Source of the DNA: an uncultured Lachnospiraceae bacterium
GTDB taxonomy: Bacteria > Bacillota > Clostridia > Lachnospirales > Lachnospiraceae
NCBI GenBank assembly: GCA_944376745.1
Contig: CALWDR010000190.1
Coordinates: 1 to 50,095, forward strand
DNA length: 50,095 nt
Direction of reading: 5' to 3'
A program made the translations under genes and the position numbers. Below are positions 26,233 to 35,101 of the stretch, piece by piece. The stretch's first letter is position 1; every line of letters starts with the position of its first letter. The notes under the pieces are model-generated. The model was not told the DNA's origin, did no database searches, and worked only from the letters and a program-made list of their open reading frames with translations.

Positions 26233-27591
26233 TCAGAGCTTTTCCCGCAGCACTTCCACCTTACATTCATGCCGCTTGTTTTCATATAGGATGTTATGAG
26301 CGTATTCCATAAGCTCCGTCATGGTTTCGACATCCCCGGCTTTCGTAGCCGCAAGCATCCTGCCGGACTCCTTTGTCAGCTTATACACATTTCCCATGGA
26401 AGGCTCCCGCTGTACCACCTCCGCGAATTTATCCATCAACTCTTTGTTGGGAATGGAGACATATCCATTTTCATAGTTCAGGAAACCATAAACTACCATC
26501 GCCGAAAAAATTTCATCTCTTGTCTTTAGCTCCATAGAGGTAGCCGCATATTCCTGAACCTTTGCCGGTACCGGGTTATCCGCTATCATCAGCGCAATAT
26601 CATCCTTCACGGCGTCCACATTTGCGCCGATATAATAGAAAATCTCATCATACGGTCCTGAACTGGTCCAGTAGCTTCCCAACTGGTTATCACTTAACGC
26701 ACTGACCACAGACCGCGGATTATACAGGCGTTTCCCACTGGCCGCCTGATAACCGTCATACCACAGCCTCAGCCCTTCCCGGGATATCCGGGGCTTCTTT
26801 TCTATTTGCAGATATTTTTGGAACAGGCCGTCGACCTCTTCATCGGTAAATCCAAAATATTCGCTGTATTTTACACGGGTAGCCATCGAATATTCCAAAA
26901 ACATATTCAGCTCGGAACCGCTGGAATACTTGGCGATGGGAAGGATGCCCGTCATATACGCCATCTCCACATACGCCTTATCCTTTAAAAGGTTGCTGAG
27001 GAATTTTGTGAAGCTCTCTTTATCCTCGTCCGTCACGAAGTCCTGATGGTAAATGTAATCCCATTCGTCCAGCACAAAGATAAACTTTTCACCGTTGCAG
27101 TAGGTATATACTTTCTTCAGCGCATCCCAAACGGCATCCGTCTCCCTGATCCTTACACTTGGATATGCCAGGATCAGGTCATCCAACAGCAATGTTTTTA
27201 TACGGCTGATATAATCTCTATAATCCGCAACTTCATCCGGCATTTCATTGAATGCAATGCGGATCACATTATGCTGGTTCAAATGCTTTTTGTACCAGGG
27301 ATATCCGGATACCTTCAGCCTGTCAAACTCGGCATGGCTGTCCACGCCTTTTTCCAAAAAGGCCGCGATCATATTGGCCATAACCGATTTCCCAAAACGG
27401 CGCGGTCTTGTGATCGCCACATACCTGGGGCCTTTCCCTTTGTCAACGTCCGCTTTTGTGCTGTCATTCCCCTTTAACTCAAGCAACGGCACCAGCTCCT
27501 TTAGGATTTCCGTCTTATCCACATAATACGTAAGGGAAAAATCCTCCTGAAAAAGCCCATAGGCACTGGGGTCGTTCAAATAAACGCCCAT
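26233..27591 (-). CDS. AAA-ATPase-like protein, C-terminally truncated
   Basis: 452 residues. The AAA-ATPase-like domain is intact: YYVDKTEILKEL, P-loop variant RPRRFGKS, Walker B FIFVLDEWD and the FTDEEVDGLFQKY segment. Members of this family normally continue about 100 residues into a PD-(D/E)XK nuclease domain; this one stops at KVEVLREKL, just after the segment where that domain should begin, and the following 56 bases do not restore it. It has its own strong promoter. Confidence 0.8.
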   Translation of the reverse strand: MGVYLNDPSAYGLFQEDFSLTYYVDKTEILKELVPLLELKGNDSTKADVDKGKGPRYVAITRPRRFGKSVMANMIAAFLEKGVDSHAEFDRLKVSGYPWYKKHLNQHNVIRIAFNEMPDEVADYRDYISRIKTLLLDDLILAYPSVRIRETDAVWDALKKVYTYCNGEKFIFVLDEWDYIYHQDFVTDEDKESFTKFLSNLLKDKAYVEMAYMTGILPIAKYSSGSELNMFLEYSMATRVKYSEYFGFTDEEVDGLFQKYLQIEKKPRISREGLRLWYDGYQAASGKRLYNPRSVVSALSDNQLGSYWTSSGPYDEIFYYIGANVDAVKDDIALMIADNPVPAKVQEYAATSMELKTRDEIFSAMVVYGFLNYENGYVSIPNKELMDKFAEVVQREPSMGNVYKLTKESGRMLAATKAGDVETMTELMEYAHNILYENKRHECKVEVLREKL

Positions 27592-27655
27592 ATTCTGTCC
27601 TCACTTCCTTCCATCGCTTTTTGGACATAAAGGTATACCTGTTCTGCGTTATTTT

Positions 27656-27684
27656 ATTATAGCAATAAAATGAAAATAGTTCAA
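27656..27684 (-). promoter_or_regulatory. Sigma-A promoter of the AAA-ATPase-like gene
   Basis: Minus strand TTGAAC (27679-27684), 17 bases, TATAAT (27656-27661), about 65 bases before the start codon. It may also serve the flotillin and NYN genes downstream. Confidence 0.8.
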
Positions 27685-27721
27685 CCACTCTATCATTTTG
27701 TATGCATCGCGAAGCGGATTT

Positions 27722-29152
27722 CTATCTCTTGTCCGGGAATATCAATTTATCTTCCTGAATCAACAGCAGGTTCGGATTCTGTTTGGACAAGTCCAGCATC
27801 CGTTGGGTAAAGCCGCTTTTTGAAAACACTCCGTAAAGAATCTGATAGTTCTTAAAAACAGCATGGATTTCTGCCGATGCGTACACCTTATCCTGAAGGC
27901 TGAAAAATACGGGGACATCCACCGGCTTGCTATGAAATTTGCACTCTCCGGCAAAAACCTGCCGGTTTTGATGGTCCACTGCCATCACGTCAATCTCGGT
28001 ATCGCTGTCCAGGTCATTGAGCCAGTAGGTGCCGATACGGGACGGCAGAAAATGGATCGCCTCACTTCTGCACAGCTCCGCAAAAATTGACTTGCAGATA
28101 TCTTCATAGGCAAAAGCAACAAATTTCTGGACAAAATCCTTCTTGATCTCATCCAGAACGAAACGGGTATTATCCAGCTCCAGTTCACCCTTATATGGAT
28201 ACACATACCGAAACCAGAAGCGCACGAAATTGTCGGAGATGAAATAAAGTCCTTTGCGGGATTTCTCCGGATTCTTCTCCGTCACAGGGGTTTCCTTTCT
28301 GATAAAGCCCAGATCGATCAAGGTAGACAGATATGGTGTTAATCTGGAGGTCTCGATCTCCAATGCGCCGGCAATCTTCCCCAGCTTATGGCTGCCCTCT
28401 GCCATCACCCGTATAATGGAAAAATAATTGACGGCAGACAGTACTTCATCCTTCAGCAGGAAATTCGGTTCTTCAAACAAAAAACCATTTTTGGAAAGGA
28501 CAACAGACTCCACTTGCCGGTATAGTTCCTCCTGCTCGTTGAAAAATTCCAGATACTTGGGCACACCTCCGGTAATTGCGTACTGCTTTACCGCCTCCTC
28601 AAAGGAAAGGTGCTGCGCAGCGTATACATCAGGGAACGACAGCGGAGACAACCGAATCTGCGCTGTCCTGCGTCCATACAGAGGACTGTCATAGGACAGC
28701 GCATACTTTTGCATCATCCCAACCAGCGAACCGCATAAGATCAGCATTACATTACTGCCTTTCAGAATCTCATCCCATGCGTTTTGCAGGATGGACGGAA
28801 ATGCCTGGTTCGACTTTACCAGATACGGAAATTCATCGATTACCAGCACCTTTTTTTCTTCCGGCTGATACTCCGCAATCAAACGGAACAAATCCATCCA
28901 GTCGGAAAACGAGACACGCTGCAGCATCGTATTTTTCGTAACTCTTGCAATCACGCTTGCAAGGCGTTTCATGCTCTGGGATTCCACTTCCTCTGTCGCA
29001 AGGAAGTAGAAAGCGCATTTTCCTTTCATGAACTCTTTGATCAACGTGGTCTTTCCTACCCGCCGTCTGCCATAGATAACAGCAAAGCCTCCGTCTTTCT
29101 GATATTCTTTTTCCAGGGCTTCCAGTTCTTGCTGCCTGCCGATAAATTTCAT
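27722..29152 (-). CDS. ATP-binding protein of the ATPase_2/DUF234 type
   Basis: 476 residues. It begins MKFIGRQQELEALEKEY, with P-loop YGRRRVGKTT and Walker B VLVIDEFPYL, then a winged-helix region (about 260-310) and a C-terminal DUF234 domain with the nuclease-like pattern DTEIDVMAVD and FAGECKF. This archaeal/bacterial ATPase family is common and of unknown role; the DUF234 part belongs to the PD-(D/E)XK fold. The gene has its own promoter and a palindrome in its leader, so it may be individually regulated. Confidence 0.88.
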   Translation of the reverse strand: MKFIGRQQELEALEKEYQKDGGFAVIYGRRRVGKTTLIKEFMKGKCAFYFLATEEVESQSMKRLASVIARVTKNTMLQRVSFSDWMDLFRLIAEYQPEEKKVLVIDEFPYLVKSNQAFPSILQNAWDEILKGSNVMLILCGSLVGMMQKYALSYDSPLYGRRTAQIRLSPLSFPDVYAAQHLSFEEAVKQYAITGGVPKYLEFFNEQEELYRQVESVVLSKNGFLFEEPNFLLKDEVLSAVNYFSIIRVMAEGSHKLGKIAGALEIETSRLTPYLSTLIDLGFIRKETPVTEKNPEKSRKGLYFISDNFVRFWFRYVYPYKGELELDNTRFVLDEIKKDFVQKFVAFAYEDICKSIFAELCRSEAIHFLPSRIGTYWLNDLDSDTEIDVMAVDHQNRQVFAGECKFHSKPVDVPVFFSLQDKVYASAEIHAVFKNYQILYGVFSKSGFTQRMLDLSKQNPNLLLIQEDKLIFPDKR

Positions 29153-29165
29153 GTCAACGCCTCCT

Positions 29166-29189
29166 TTATCATAATATGATTTATGATAA
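29166..29189 (-). promoter_or_regulatory. Perfect inverted repeat in the leader of the DUF234 ATPase gene
   Basis: TTATCATAA (29166-29174), six-base spacer, TTATGATAA (29181-29189). The arms match exactly. The site lies between the -10 box and the ribosome-binding site, a good operator position. Confidence 0.6.
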
Positions 29190-29199
29190 TTTTAATTAT

Positions 29200-29227
29200 A
29201 TTATACCGCAGGCATTGAAAAAGTCAA
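29200..29227 (-). promoter_or_regulatory. Sigma-A promoter of the DUF234 ATPase gene
   Basis: Minus strand TTGACT (29222-29227), 16 bases, TATAAT (29200-29205). Confidence 0.82.
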
Positions 29228-29289
29228 GGGTTCGACGCAATAAATGTAGGGGAACGCGCTAATTCAACGACTCTTTCCCGTCAATGGAA

Positions 29290-29604
29290 TCATTTTACCA
29301 TTTCTTCCACTCTATCCATCACCTGTTCCACGGAAACCGTATCCCGGATCACGGAAAAGACCTCCCGGGTGGAGTATTTTCCTAATTTCAGCTGATTTTG
29401 GTCCATAAATACAAAAACGGCAAAGATCGCGATGGCAAGCAACAGCTTCAGCTTAAAAAAGCTTCTTCCCTCCCCCTGGGCTTTTGTCCCCTCCCCGGTG
29501 GGAAAATCCTGAAACCGGTCAGATCTGGCGGGATTTCCCTGAGAAAAAGAGGCCTTGATCTTGTCGATGTCGCGCTTGCGTTCCTCCACAGTGTTTGACG
29601 TCAT
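29290..29604 (-). CDS. Small single-pass membrane protein, unknown
   Basis: 104 residues from the ATG at 29604, which has GTGAGG eight bases upstream. The N-terminal half is polar (MTSNTVEERKRDIDKIKASF), followed by one membrane helix (LLLAIAIFAVFVFMD, about 57-71) and a short outer part (KYSTREVFSVIRDTVSVEQV). I recognise no family. It is 212 bases downstream of hisIE with a perfect palindrome in between, so it need not belong to the histidine operon. Confidence 0.65.
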   Translation of the reverse strand: MTSNTVEERKRDIDKIKASFSQGNPARSDRFQDFPTGEGTKAQGEGRSFFKLKLLLAIAIFAVFVFMDQNQLKLGKYSTREVFSVIRDTVSVEQVMDRVEEMVK

Positions 29605-29631
29605 AGGGACAACCTCACAGCTTTTACGCAA

Positions 29632-29664
29632 AGAGGTTTACATAATGCATTTATGTAAACCTCT
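29632..29664. other. Perfect 14-bp-arm palindrome upstream of the small membrane protein gene
   Basis: AGAGGTTTACATAA and its exact complement flank a five-base loop. No T-run follows on either strand, so it is an operator candidate or a weak bidirectional terminator after hisIE. Confidence 0.6.
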
Positions 29665-29750
29665 CGTACTTTCCTTACTTCATTTTATGACAGAATGTGA
29701 AAATTATGCCAGGAGCCAACCCTGCGCGCCTCTTCTTCTTTCCTGCTTGG

Positions 29751-29855
29751 CCGGCTCTGAAGCAATATCCTCCCCGGTCACCGCTGGCCCGGCTCCTGGA
29801 CAATATCCTCCCCGGTCACCGCTGGGCCAGCTCCTGGGCAATGTCCTCCCAGGTG
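29751..29855. repeat. 38-bp tandem repeat spanning the hisIE stop codon
   Basis: Units begin at 29763, 29801 and 29839 with a partial copy at the left. The right-hand unit encodes the HisIE C-terminus ([11 protein letters not shown] and stop); the others are decayed copies beyond the stop. Confidence 0.9.
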
Positions 29856-31096
29856 ACGCCCTTCTCCACCATCAGCACCATGATGTGGTACAGGAAATCG
29901 GAAATCTCGTACTTGATCTCCTCGGCATCGGGATTCTTGGCCGCGATGACGATCTCCGTGGCCTCCTCCCCCACCTTCTTTAAAATCTTGTCGATGCCCT
30001 TCTCAAACAGGTAATTGGTATAGGAGCCCTCACGAGGCCGCACCTTCCGGTCCGCGATGACGCCGTAGACGCTTTCCAACACCTTTAAGGGATTCTTTTC
30101 CGTGTACTCCTTCTTCACCAGCTCCTGGAAAAAGCAGCTTGGCGCTCCCGTGTGGCAGGCGGCCCCCACCTGGGACACCTTTGCCAGGATCGTGTCGTTG
30201 TCGCAGTCCAGGGTCAGGGATTTCACATATTGGAAATGACCGGAGGTCCCCCCCTTCAGCCACTGTTTCTTGCGGCTGCGGCTGTAGTAGGTCATTTTCC
30301 CGGTAGTCAGGGTATTCTCAAAGGCTTCCCGGTCCATGTAGGCCAGCATCAGTACCTCCAGGGTCTGATAATCCTGCACGATCACGGGGATCAGGCCGTC
30401 CCCGTTGAGCTTGAAGGCGTCAAAATCAAGGCTGGAAACCAGCTTCTTCGTCTCTATGCCCTCCCCGGCAAGCTGGTGCTTGATGCCCATCACATCCGTA
30501 TCCGGCGCATTCAGACAGTCGCCGAAAATGCCCCGCACCTGATTTTTCTTAAGAAGACCGGCCCAGCGCTCCACATCCAGCTGATTCTGGGCCACCACGC
30601 AGGGAAGATCCGTCACGTTGCCCACCGTGTCCGCCAGCTTTTCGCTGAGCACAACGATCTCGGAAACATTTTCCTCCATGATCTCCCGGTGCTTAAAGAG
30701 AATGTCCACATTTTCCAGGGTCACGGCCAGTTTCTCCCGGCCAAACCGCTGGCAGCCCTCCTGGGCCAGCTCCACGGTCACTGGCTTGGAGCCGTTTAGC
30801 ATGACCCGCTTGCAGCCCGCGTACAGAAGCTTCTTGATGTCCTCCAGGCGGTTGATATTGCCCCCGGCGCAAATGGGGATCTCGATCTTCCGGCTTAGGT
30901 CCTTGATGGTGTGGATGTTGCGCTCGTGCTCCTCGTCCCCCTCCGACAGGTCGAAGATCAGCAGCTTGTCAATGCCGCTGTCGTTGTAATGCCGCACCAG
31001 CTGCTCCACGTTCCAGATACAGGCCCCGCCGTCGAAGCCGCTTACGGCCATGCCGTTCTTTAAATAAATTGCCGCGATTAAATTTTTATGTTCCAT
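29816..31096 (-). CDS. hisIE: HisIE with N-terminal degenerate HisA/HisF-like barrel
   Basis: 426 residues in three parts. Residues about 1-215 resemble the HisA/HisF TIM barrel, with a phosphate-site motif [18 protein letters not shown], but the catalytic Asp of the first strand (CLDVKDG in HisF) is replaced in AIYLKNG and the second glycine phosphate loop is lost. Residues about 236-325 are phosphoribosyl-AMP cyclohydrolase (DCDND and [13 protein letters not shown] metal sites). Residues about 337-426 are phosphoribosyl-ATP pyrophosphatase ([14 protein letters not shown]). It catalyses the second and third steps of histidine synthesis. hisA, hisF and hisH are not in the window. It follows hisB by eight bases. 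Confidence 0.9.
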   Translation of the reverse strand: MEHKNLIAAIYLKNGMAVSGFDGGACIWNVEQLVRHYNDSGIDKLLIFDLSEGDEEHERNIHTIKDLSRKIEIPICAGGNINRLEDIKKLLYAGCKRVMLNGSKPVTVELAQEGCQRFGREKLAVTLENVDILFKHREIMEENVSEIVVLSEKLADTVGNVTDLPCVVAQNQLDVERWAGLLKKNQVRGIFGDCLNAPDTDVMGIKHQLAGEGIETKKLVSSLDFDAFKLNGDGLIPVIVQDYQTLEVLMLAYMDREAFENTLTTGKMTYYSRSRKKQWLKGGTSGHFQYVKSLTLDCDNDTILAKVSQVGAACHTGAPSCFFQELVKKEYTEKNPLKVLESVYGVIADRKVRPREGSYTNYLFEKGIDKILKKVGEEATEIVIAAKNPDAEEIKYEISDFLYHIMVLMVEKGVTWEDIAQELAQR

Positions 31097-31104
31097 ATCC
31101 TCAC

Positions 31105-31695
31105 CTATAAACTGCCTTTCGTGGAGAGCACATCCGTGATCCGCCCGTCAAGCTGGGTGGCCTCATCCAGCGCCCTTCCAAATGCCTTGAATAATCCCTC
31201 GATCATATGATGGCTGTTTTTGCCGGATAAAATCTTCATGTGAAGATTCATGCCGGCGCTGTAGGAGACGGCGTAGAAAAATTCCCGCACCAGCTCCGTG
31301 TCCAGATATCCCACCCGCTCCGTGGGAAATTCTCCCTCAAAGGCGAAATAGGGCCGTCCCGACAAGTCGATGGCGCACAGCACCAGGGTCTCGTCCATGG
31401 GCAGGATACAGCTTCCGTACCGTCTAAGGCCCCGCTTGTCCCCCACCGCCCGGCGGATGGCATTGCCAAGGACAATGCCGCAGTCTTCCACGGTGTGGTG
31501 GCCGTCCACGATGAGATCCCCGGTGATGTTCACCGTAAGGTCGAAGAAGCCGTGGCGGGCGAAGCCGTCCAGCATATGGTCAAAAAAGCCGATTCCCGTA
31601 TCCAGCTGGGTCTGGCCGCCGCCGTCCAGATGCAGGGTCAGCTTGATATCCGTCTCTTTGGTCTTGCGATTCACATGGGCTTTTCTCTCCGCCAT
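31105..31695 (-). CDS. hisB: Imidazoleglycerol-phosphate dehydratase
   Basis: 196 residues with both metal-binding His motifs, HHTVEDCGI and [10 protein letters not shown], plus [16 protein letters not shown] near the N-terminus. It is the monofunctional HisB without the phosphatase domain. ATG 31695 is preceded by GGGAGGAG; a GTG nine bases earlier is less likely. It directly follows hisD. Confidence 0.96.
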   Translation of the reverse strand: MAERKAHVNRKTKETDIKLTLHLDGGGQTQLDTGIGFFDHMLDGFARHGFFDLTVNITGDLIVDGHHTVEDCGIVLGNAIRRAVGDKRGLRRYGSCILPMDETLVLCAIDLSGRPYFAFEGEFPTERVGYLDTELVREFFYAVSYSAGMNLHMKILSGKNSHHMIEGLFKAFGRALDEATQLDGRITDVLSTKGSL

Positions 31696-31700
31696 AGCCT

Positions 31701-33005
31701 TCACTCCTCCCTGTCATCCTCAAACCGCACCTTGATGGAATTTGCGTGGGCCGTCAGATGCTCACACTGGGCAAACTGCATGATATCCTGATAAATCGGC
31801 TCAAGCGCTTCTCTGGAATAGGAGATGATGCTGGATTTCTTGATAAAATCGTCCACGCCAAGGGGCGAGAAAAATTTTGCGGTCCCGTTGGTGGGAAGCA
31901 CATGGTTGGGCCCCGCAAAATAATCGCCCAGAGGCTCACTGGCGTATTCGCCCAGGAAAATAGCCCCGGCGTTTCGGATCTTCATCATCACCTCAAAGGG
32001 ATTTTTCGTCAAAATCTCCAGGTGCTCGGAGGCAATCTCGTTGGCGGTCTCGATGGCTGTCTCCATATCCTCCGCCACCAGGATATAGCCGTAATTTTCC
32101 AGGGATTTCTCAATGATCTCCCTCCGGGACAGCTCCGCCGTAAACCGGTCCACCTCCGCGGACACCTGACGGGCCAACGCTTCGCTGGTGGTGATCAGAA
32201 TGGCGCTTGCCAGCTCGTCGTGCTCCGCCTGGGACAGAAGGTCCGCCGCCGCGTAGCGGGGATTGGTTGTCTCGTCCGCCAGCACCAGGATCTCGCTGGG
32301 GCCGGCCACGGAATCGATGCTCACATGGCCGAACACCGCCTTCTTGGCCAGGGCCACATAAATATTGCCAGGCCCCACGATCTTATCCACCTTGGGGATG
32401 GTTTCCGTGCCGAAGGCCAGGGCCGCCACCGCCTGGGCGCCGCCCACCTTGTAGATGTCGGTGACGCCCGCTTCCTTCGCCGCCGCCAGGGTAGCCGGAT
32501 TTACCTTGCCCTCCCGGTTGCAGGGAGTTGCCATGACGATCCGCTTCACCCCGGCTACCTTGGCCGGGATCACGTTCATCAGCACCGAGGAGGGATAGGC
32601 GGCCTTGCCGCCGGGCACGTAGACGCCCACGCTTGATAAGGGCGTCACCTTCTGGCCCAGAAGCACCCCGTCCTCCCGGCTGTCAAACCAGCTGTACTGC
32701 CGCTGCTTCTCGTGGTAGGCCCGGATATTGATCAGGGCCTTTTTCATGACCGCAAGCAGCTTTGGGTCCACCTCTTCGTAAGCTTCCCGGATCTCCTCCG
32801 GCGTCACTCGGATCGTTTCCGGCGTCAGCTTCGCGCCGTCAAATTTCTCCGTATAGGCCAGCACGGCCTTATCCCGGTCCCTGCGGACCGCCTCAATGAT
32901 CTCATTTACCCTTCCTTCGTATTCCCGGTAACTGTTGGGGCTGCGCTTCAGCAGATCCTCCAGAAGATTTTTTCTGGTTTCCGGGGTCAGCGTCACGATT
33001 CTCAT
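31701..33005 (-). CDS. hisD: Histidinol dehydrogenase
   Basis: 434 residues, normal length. Family landmarks include YVPGGKAAYPSSVLM, GPGNIYVALAK, SIDSVAGPSEILVLAD and the zinc-site region QAEHDELASA and PLGDYFAGPNHVLPT. It performs the last two oxidations to histidine. The N-terminus MRIVTLTPETRK follows GGAAGGA. Confidence 0.97.
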   Translation of the reverse strand: MRIVTLTPETRKNLLEDLLKRSPNSYREYEGRVNEIIEAVRRDRDKAVLAYTEKFDGAKLTPETIRVTPEEIREAYEEVDPKLLAVMKKALINIRAYHEKQRQYSWFDSREDGVLLGQKVTPLSSVGVYVPGGKAAYPSSVLMNVIPAKVAGVKRIVMATPCNREGKVNPATLAAAKEAGVTDIYKVGGAQAVAALAFGTETIPKVDKIVGPGNIYVALAKKAVFGHVSIDSVAGPSEILVLADETTNPRYAAADLLSQAEHDELASAILITTSEALARQVSAEVDRFTAELSRREIIEKSLENYGYILVAEDMETAIETANEIASEHLEILTKNPFEVMMKIRNAGAIFLGEYASEPLGDYFAGPNHVLPTNGTAKFFSPLGVDDFIKKSSIISYSREALEPIYQDIMQFAQCEHLTAHANSIKVRFEDDREE

Positions 33006-33044
33006 TTTCTTATCCTTCCTGTAAAATATTTTTCACCGTTGGTA

Positions 33045-33701
33045 TCATGGGGTCAAAACACCTTTTGACCCCAACATCTTCAGATCGGAGATCAACGCGG
33101 TGATCCGCTCCCGCTCCATCTTCATGCTCACCTGGTTCACAACCATGCGGGCGGACAGGGGGCAGATCTCCTCCAGCACATGGAGGCCGTTCTCCCTTAA
33201 GGTGGAGCCCGTCTCCACAATGTCCACGATCACCTCGGACAGGCCCACGATGGGGGCCAGCTCGATGGAGCCGTTGAGCTTGATGATCTCCACGGTCTGG
33301 TGCTTTTTGTTGTAAAAATAATCCTTGGCGATGGCCGGGTACTTGGTGGCCACCCGGATCAGCTCCTGGTGCTTTAGAAGCTCTCTGGCGCTGTCCGGCC
33401 CGCAGACGCACATCCGGCATTTTCCAAAGCCCAGGTCCAGCACCTCATGGATGTTGCGCTTCTCCTCCAGAATGATGTCCTTCCCCACGATCCCGATGTC
33501 CGCGGCCCCGTACTCCACGTAGGTGGGCACGTCCGGGCCCTTGGCCAGGAAAAATCGAAGCTTCAGTTCCTCATTGACAAAGATGAGCTTCCTGGTATTT
33601 TTGTCTTTCATCTCCTGGCAGGTGATGCCGATCTTCTCAAAGGTCTTCAGGGTCTCATTGGCCAGACGGCCTTTGCACAGGGCAAAAGTCAGGTATCTCA
33701 C
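33045..33701 (-). CDS. hisG: ATP phosphoribosyltransferase, short form
   Basis: 218 residues, the HisG-S form that lacks the regulatory C-terminal domain and needs HisZ for activity and feedback control. Signatures: FALCKGRLANETL, YGAADIGIVGKD and DIVETGSTLRENGL. It starts at a GTG overlapping the hisZ stop (GTGA). Confidence 0.96.
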   Translation of the reverse strand: MRYLTFALCKGRLANETLKTFEKIGITCQEMKDKNTRKLIFVNEELKLRFFLAKGPDVPTYVEYGAADIGIVGKDIILEEKRNIHEVLDLGFGKCRMCVCGPDSARELLKHQELIRVATKYPAIAKDYFYNKKHQTVEIIKLNGSIELAPIVGLSEVIVDIVETGSTLRENGLHVLEEICPLSARMVVNQVSMKMERERITALISDLKMLGSKGVLTP

Positions 33702-35014
33702 AGGACAACCCTCCCTTCCATTGCAGGCTCCGGCGAAATGTCTGCCTGGCCGGCCTTCGATATTTTCGGCGAATCCTCTGTCTGGCCGGCATTCGATATT
33801 TTTTCCTCCGGCACATTCTCTGCCTGGCCGGCATTCCAGAACAGAACTTCCGTACAGCCAAAGCGGGCGGCATAGGCCCGGTAATCCTCCCCGGTCTTAC
33901 CCTCCTGCCAGGGCAGCAGCAGGAGCTTCTCCCCCGCAAGCCTTCGCTCCCTGGCCCAGGCGATGGCCTCCCGCCGCCAGGACGCTTCGTACACCACCAG
34001 CCTGCATTTCTTCTGTAGGGGGATCTCGATCTTCTGGCGGCTCAAAGCGGCCAGAAGCTGGTCCACGGTGACGGCAAAGCCGATGGAGGGGGCATTTTTC
34101 CCGAAATAGGGAAGCAGGTCGTCGTAGCGGCCCCCCTTTACGATGGGTTCCCCGCTGCCGAAGGTGTACCCGGCGAAAATGATCCCCGTATAATAGCGGT
34201 AGCTGCTGTTCATGCCAAATTCCAGGGACACGTAGCTCTCCACCTGATAGCAGGCCAGCAGCTCGTAAAGCTCCCGCAGGCGGTTTATGGCTCCCGCGAT
34301 CCTGGGATAGGGGGCGGCCAGCCGGGCGGCGGACTGAAGCTCTTCCCCGCTATCGTAGATATCCCCCAGGCTCTGGAACAGCTTTTTTAAAGGCTCCTCC
34401 ATGGGAAGGGGCTCCACCAGCTCCTCCACGCCGAAGAAATTCTTGTTGGCGATGAGCTGCAAAAGCTCCTCCACGGTCTCCTCGTCAAGACCGGCGGCCT
34501 CCGTGAGGCCCTTTAAGAAATCCACATGGCCGATGGAGACCTGAAACTCCTTTAACCCGGCGGCCTTCAACACATTTACCACCAGGGAGATGATCTCCGC
34601 GTCGCTGTCCACCGAGTCCTCCCCGATGAGCTCAGCGCCGAATTGGGTGGACTCCTTCAGCCGTCCCTGGAAGCTGGAATTGTTGATAAAAATATTTCCC
34701 TGGTACCAGAGGCGGATGGGCATATCCTCGTCGGAAAAATATTTTGTCACAGCCCGGGCGATGGAGGGCGTGATGTCCGGCCGAAGCACCAGAGTATTGC
34801 CCTCCCGGTCAAAAAATTTGTACAGATCCTTCGAGGGGATCGTGCCGATCTCCTGCCCGAAAATATCGAAAAATTCAAAGGTGGGCGTCTCTATGGCGGC
34901 GTACCCGTACTGCTCCAGCAGCTTCTGCAGGCTTTCCTGCAGCACCATTTTTTTTGCGCATTCCTGATTGTAGATATCCCGGACGCCCTCCGGGGTATGC
35001 AGTAAACGTTTCAT
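33698..35014 (-). CDS. hisZ: ATP phosphoribosyltransferase regulatory subunit
   Basis: 438 residues, a HisRS-like catalytic fold without tRNA charging. It starts MKRLLHTPEGVRDIYNQE and has LRPDITPSIARAVTKY, FGAELIGEDSVDSDAE and YTGIIFAGYTFGSGEPIVKG. It pairs with the short HisG encoded next. The last about 45 residues are an unusual tandem repeat (NAGQTEDSPKIS type) beyond the conserved fold. It is the first gene of the histidine operon, with a consensus promoter whose -35 lies in the end of recU. Confidence 0.93.
   Translation of the reverse strand: MKRLLHTPEGVRDIYNQECAKKMVLQESLQKLLEQYGYAAIETPTFEFFDIFGQEIGTIPSKDLYKFFDREGNTLVLRPDITPSIARAVTKYFSDEDMPIRLWYQGNIFINNSSFQGRLKESTQFGAELIGEDSVDSDAEIISLVVNVLKAAGLKEFQVSIGHVDFLKGLTEAAGLDEETVEELLQLIANKNFFGVEELVEPLPMEEPLKKLFQSLGDIYDSGEELQSAARLAAPYPRIAGAINRLRELYELLACYQVESYVSLEFGMNSSYRYYTGIIFAGYTFGSGEPIVKGGRYDDLLPYFGKNAPSIGFAVTVDQLLAALSRQKIEIPLQKKCRLVVYEASWRREAIAWARERRLAGEKLLLLPWQEGKTGEDYRAYAARFGCTEVLFWNAGQAENVPEEKISNAGQTEDSPKISKAGQADISPEPAMEGRVVL
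33741..33835. repeat. In-frame repeat at the hisZ 3' end
   Basis: About 2.5 copies with 36-42 bp spacing, sharing CTGGCCGGCATTCGATATTT-type sequence at 33741, 33777 and about 33819. They encode the AGQxE...KIS C-terminal tail. Confidence 0.85.
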
Positions 35015-35072
35015 TTGATTCTCCTTGTTTGGCCGGCGCTCCTTGGCGGAAACGCTTTAGCGTGCTACCATG

Positions 35073-35101
35073 ATAATACACGAAACTGTATCACTTGTCA
35101 A
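35073..35101 (-). promoter_or_regulatory. Sigma-A promoter of the histidine operon
   Basis: Minus strand TTGACA (35096-35101), 17 bases, TATTAT (35073-35078). The -35 hexamer overlaps the last codons of recU. A small hairpin (ACGCTAAAGCGT) follows in the leader; I see no T-box features. Confidence 0.88.

Noticed and set aside
35015..35090. Possible T-box leader upstream of hisZ
   Set aside because: The leader is only about 60 bases with one small hairpin; no specifier loop, T-box sequence or antiterminator is present.
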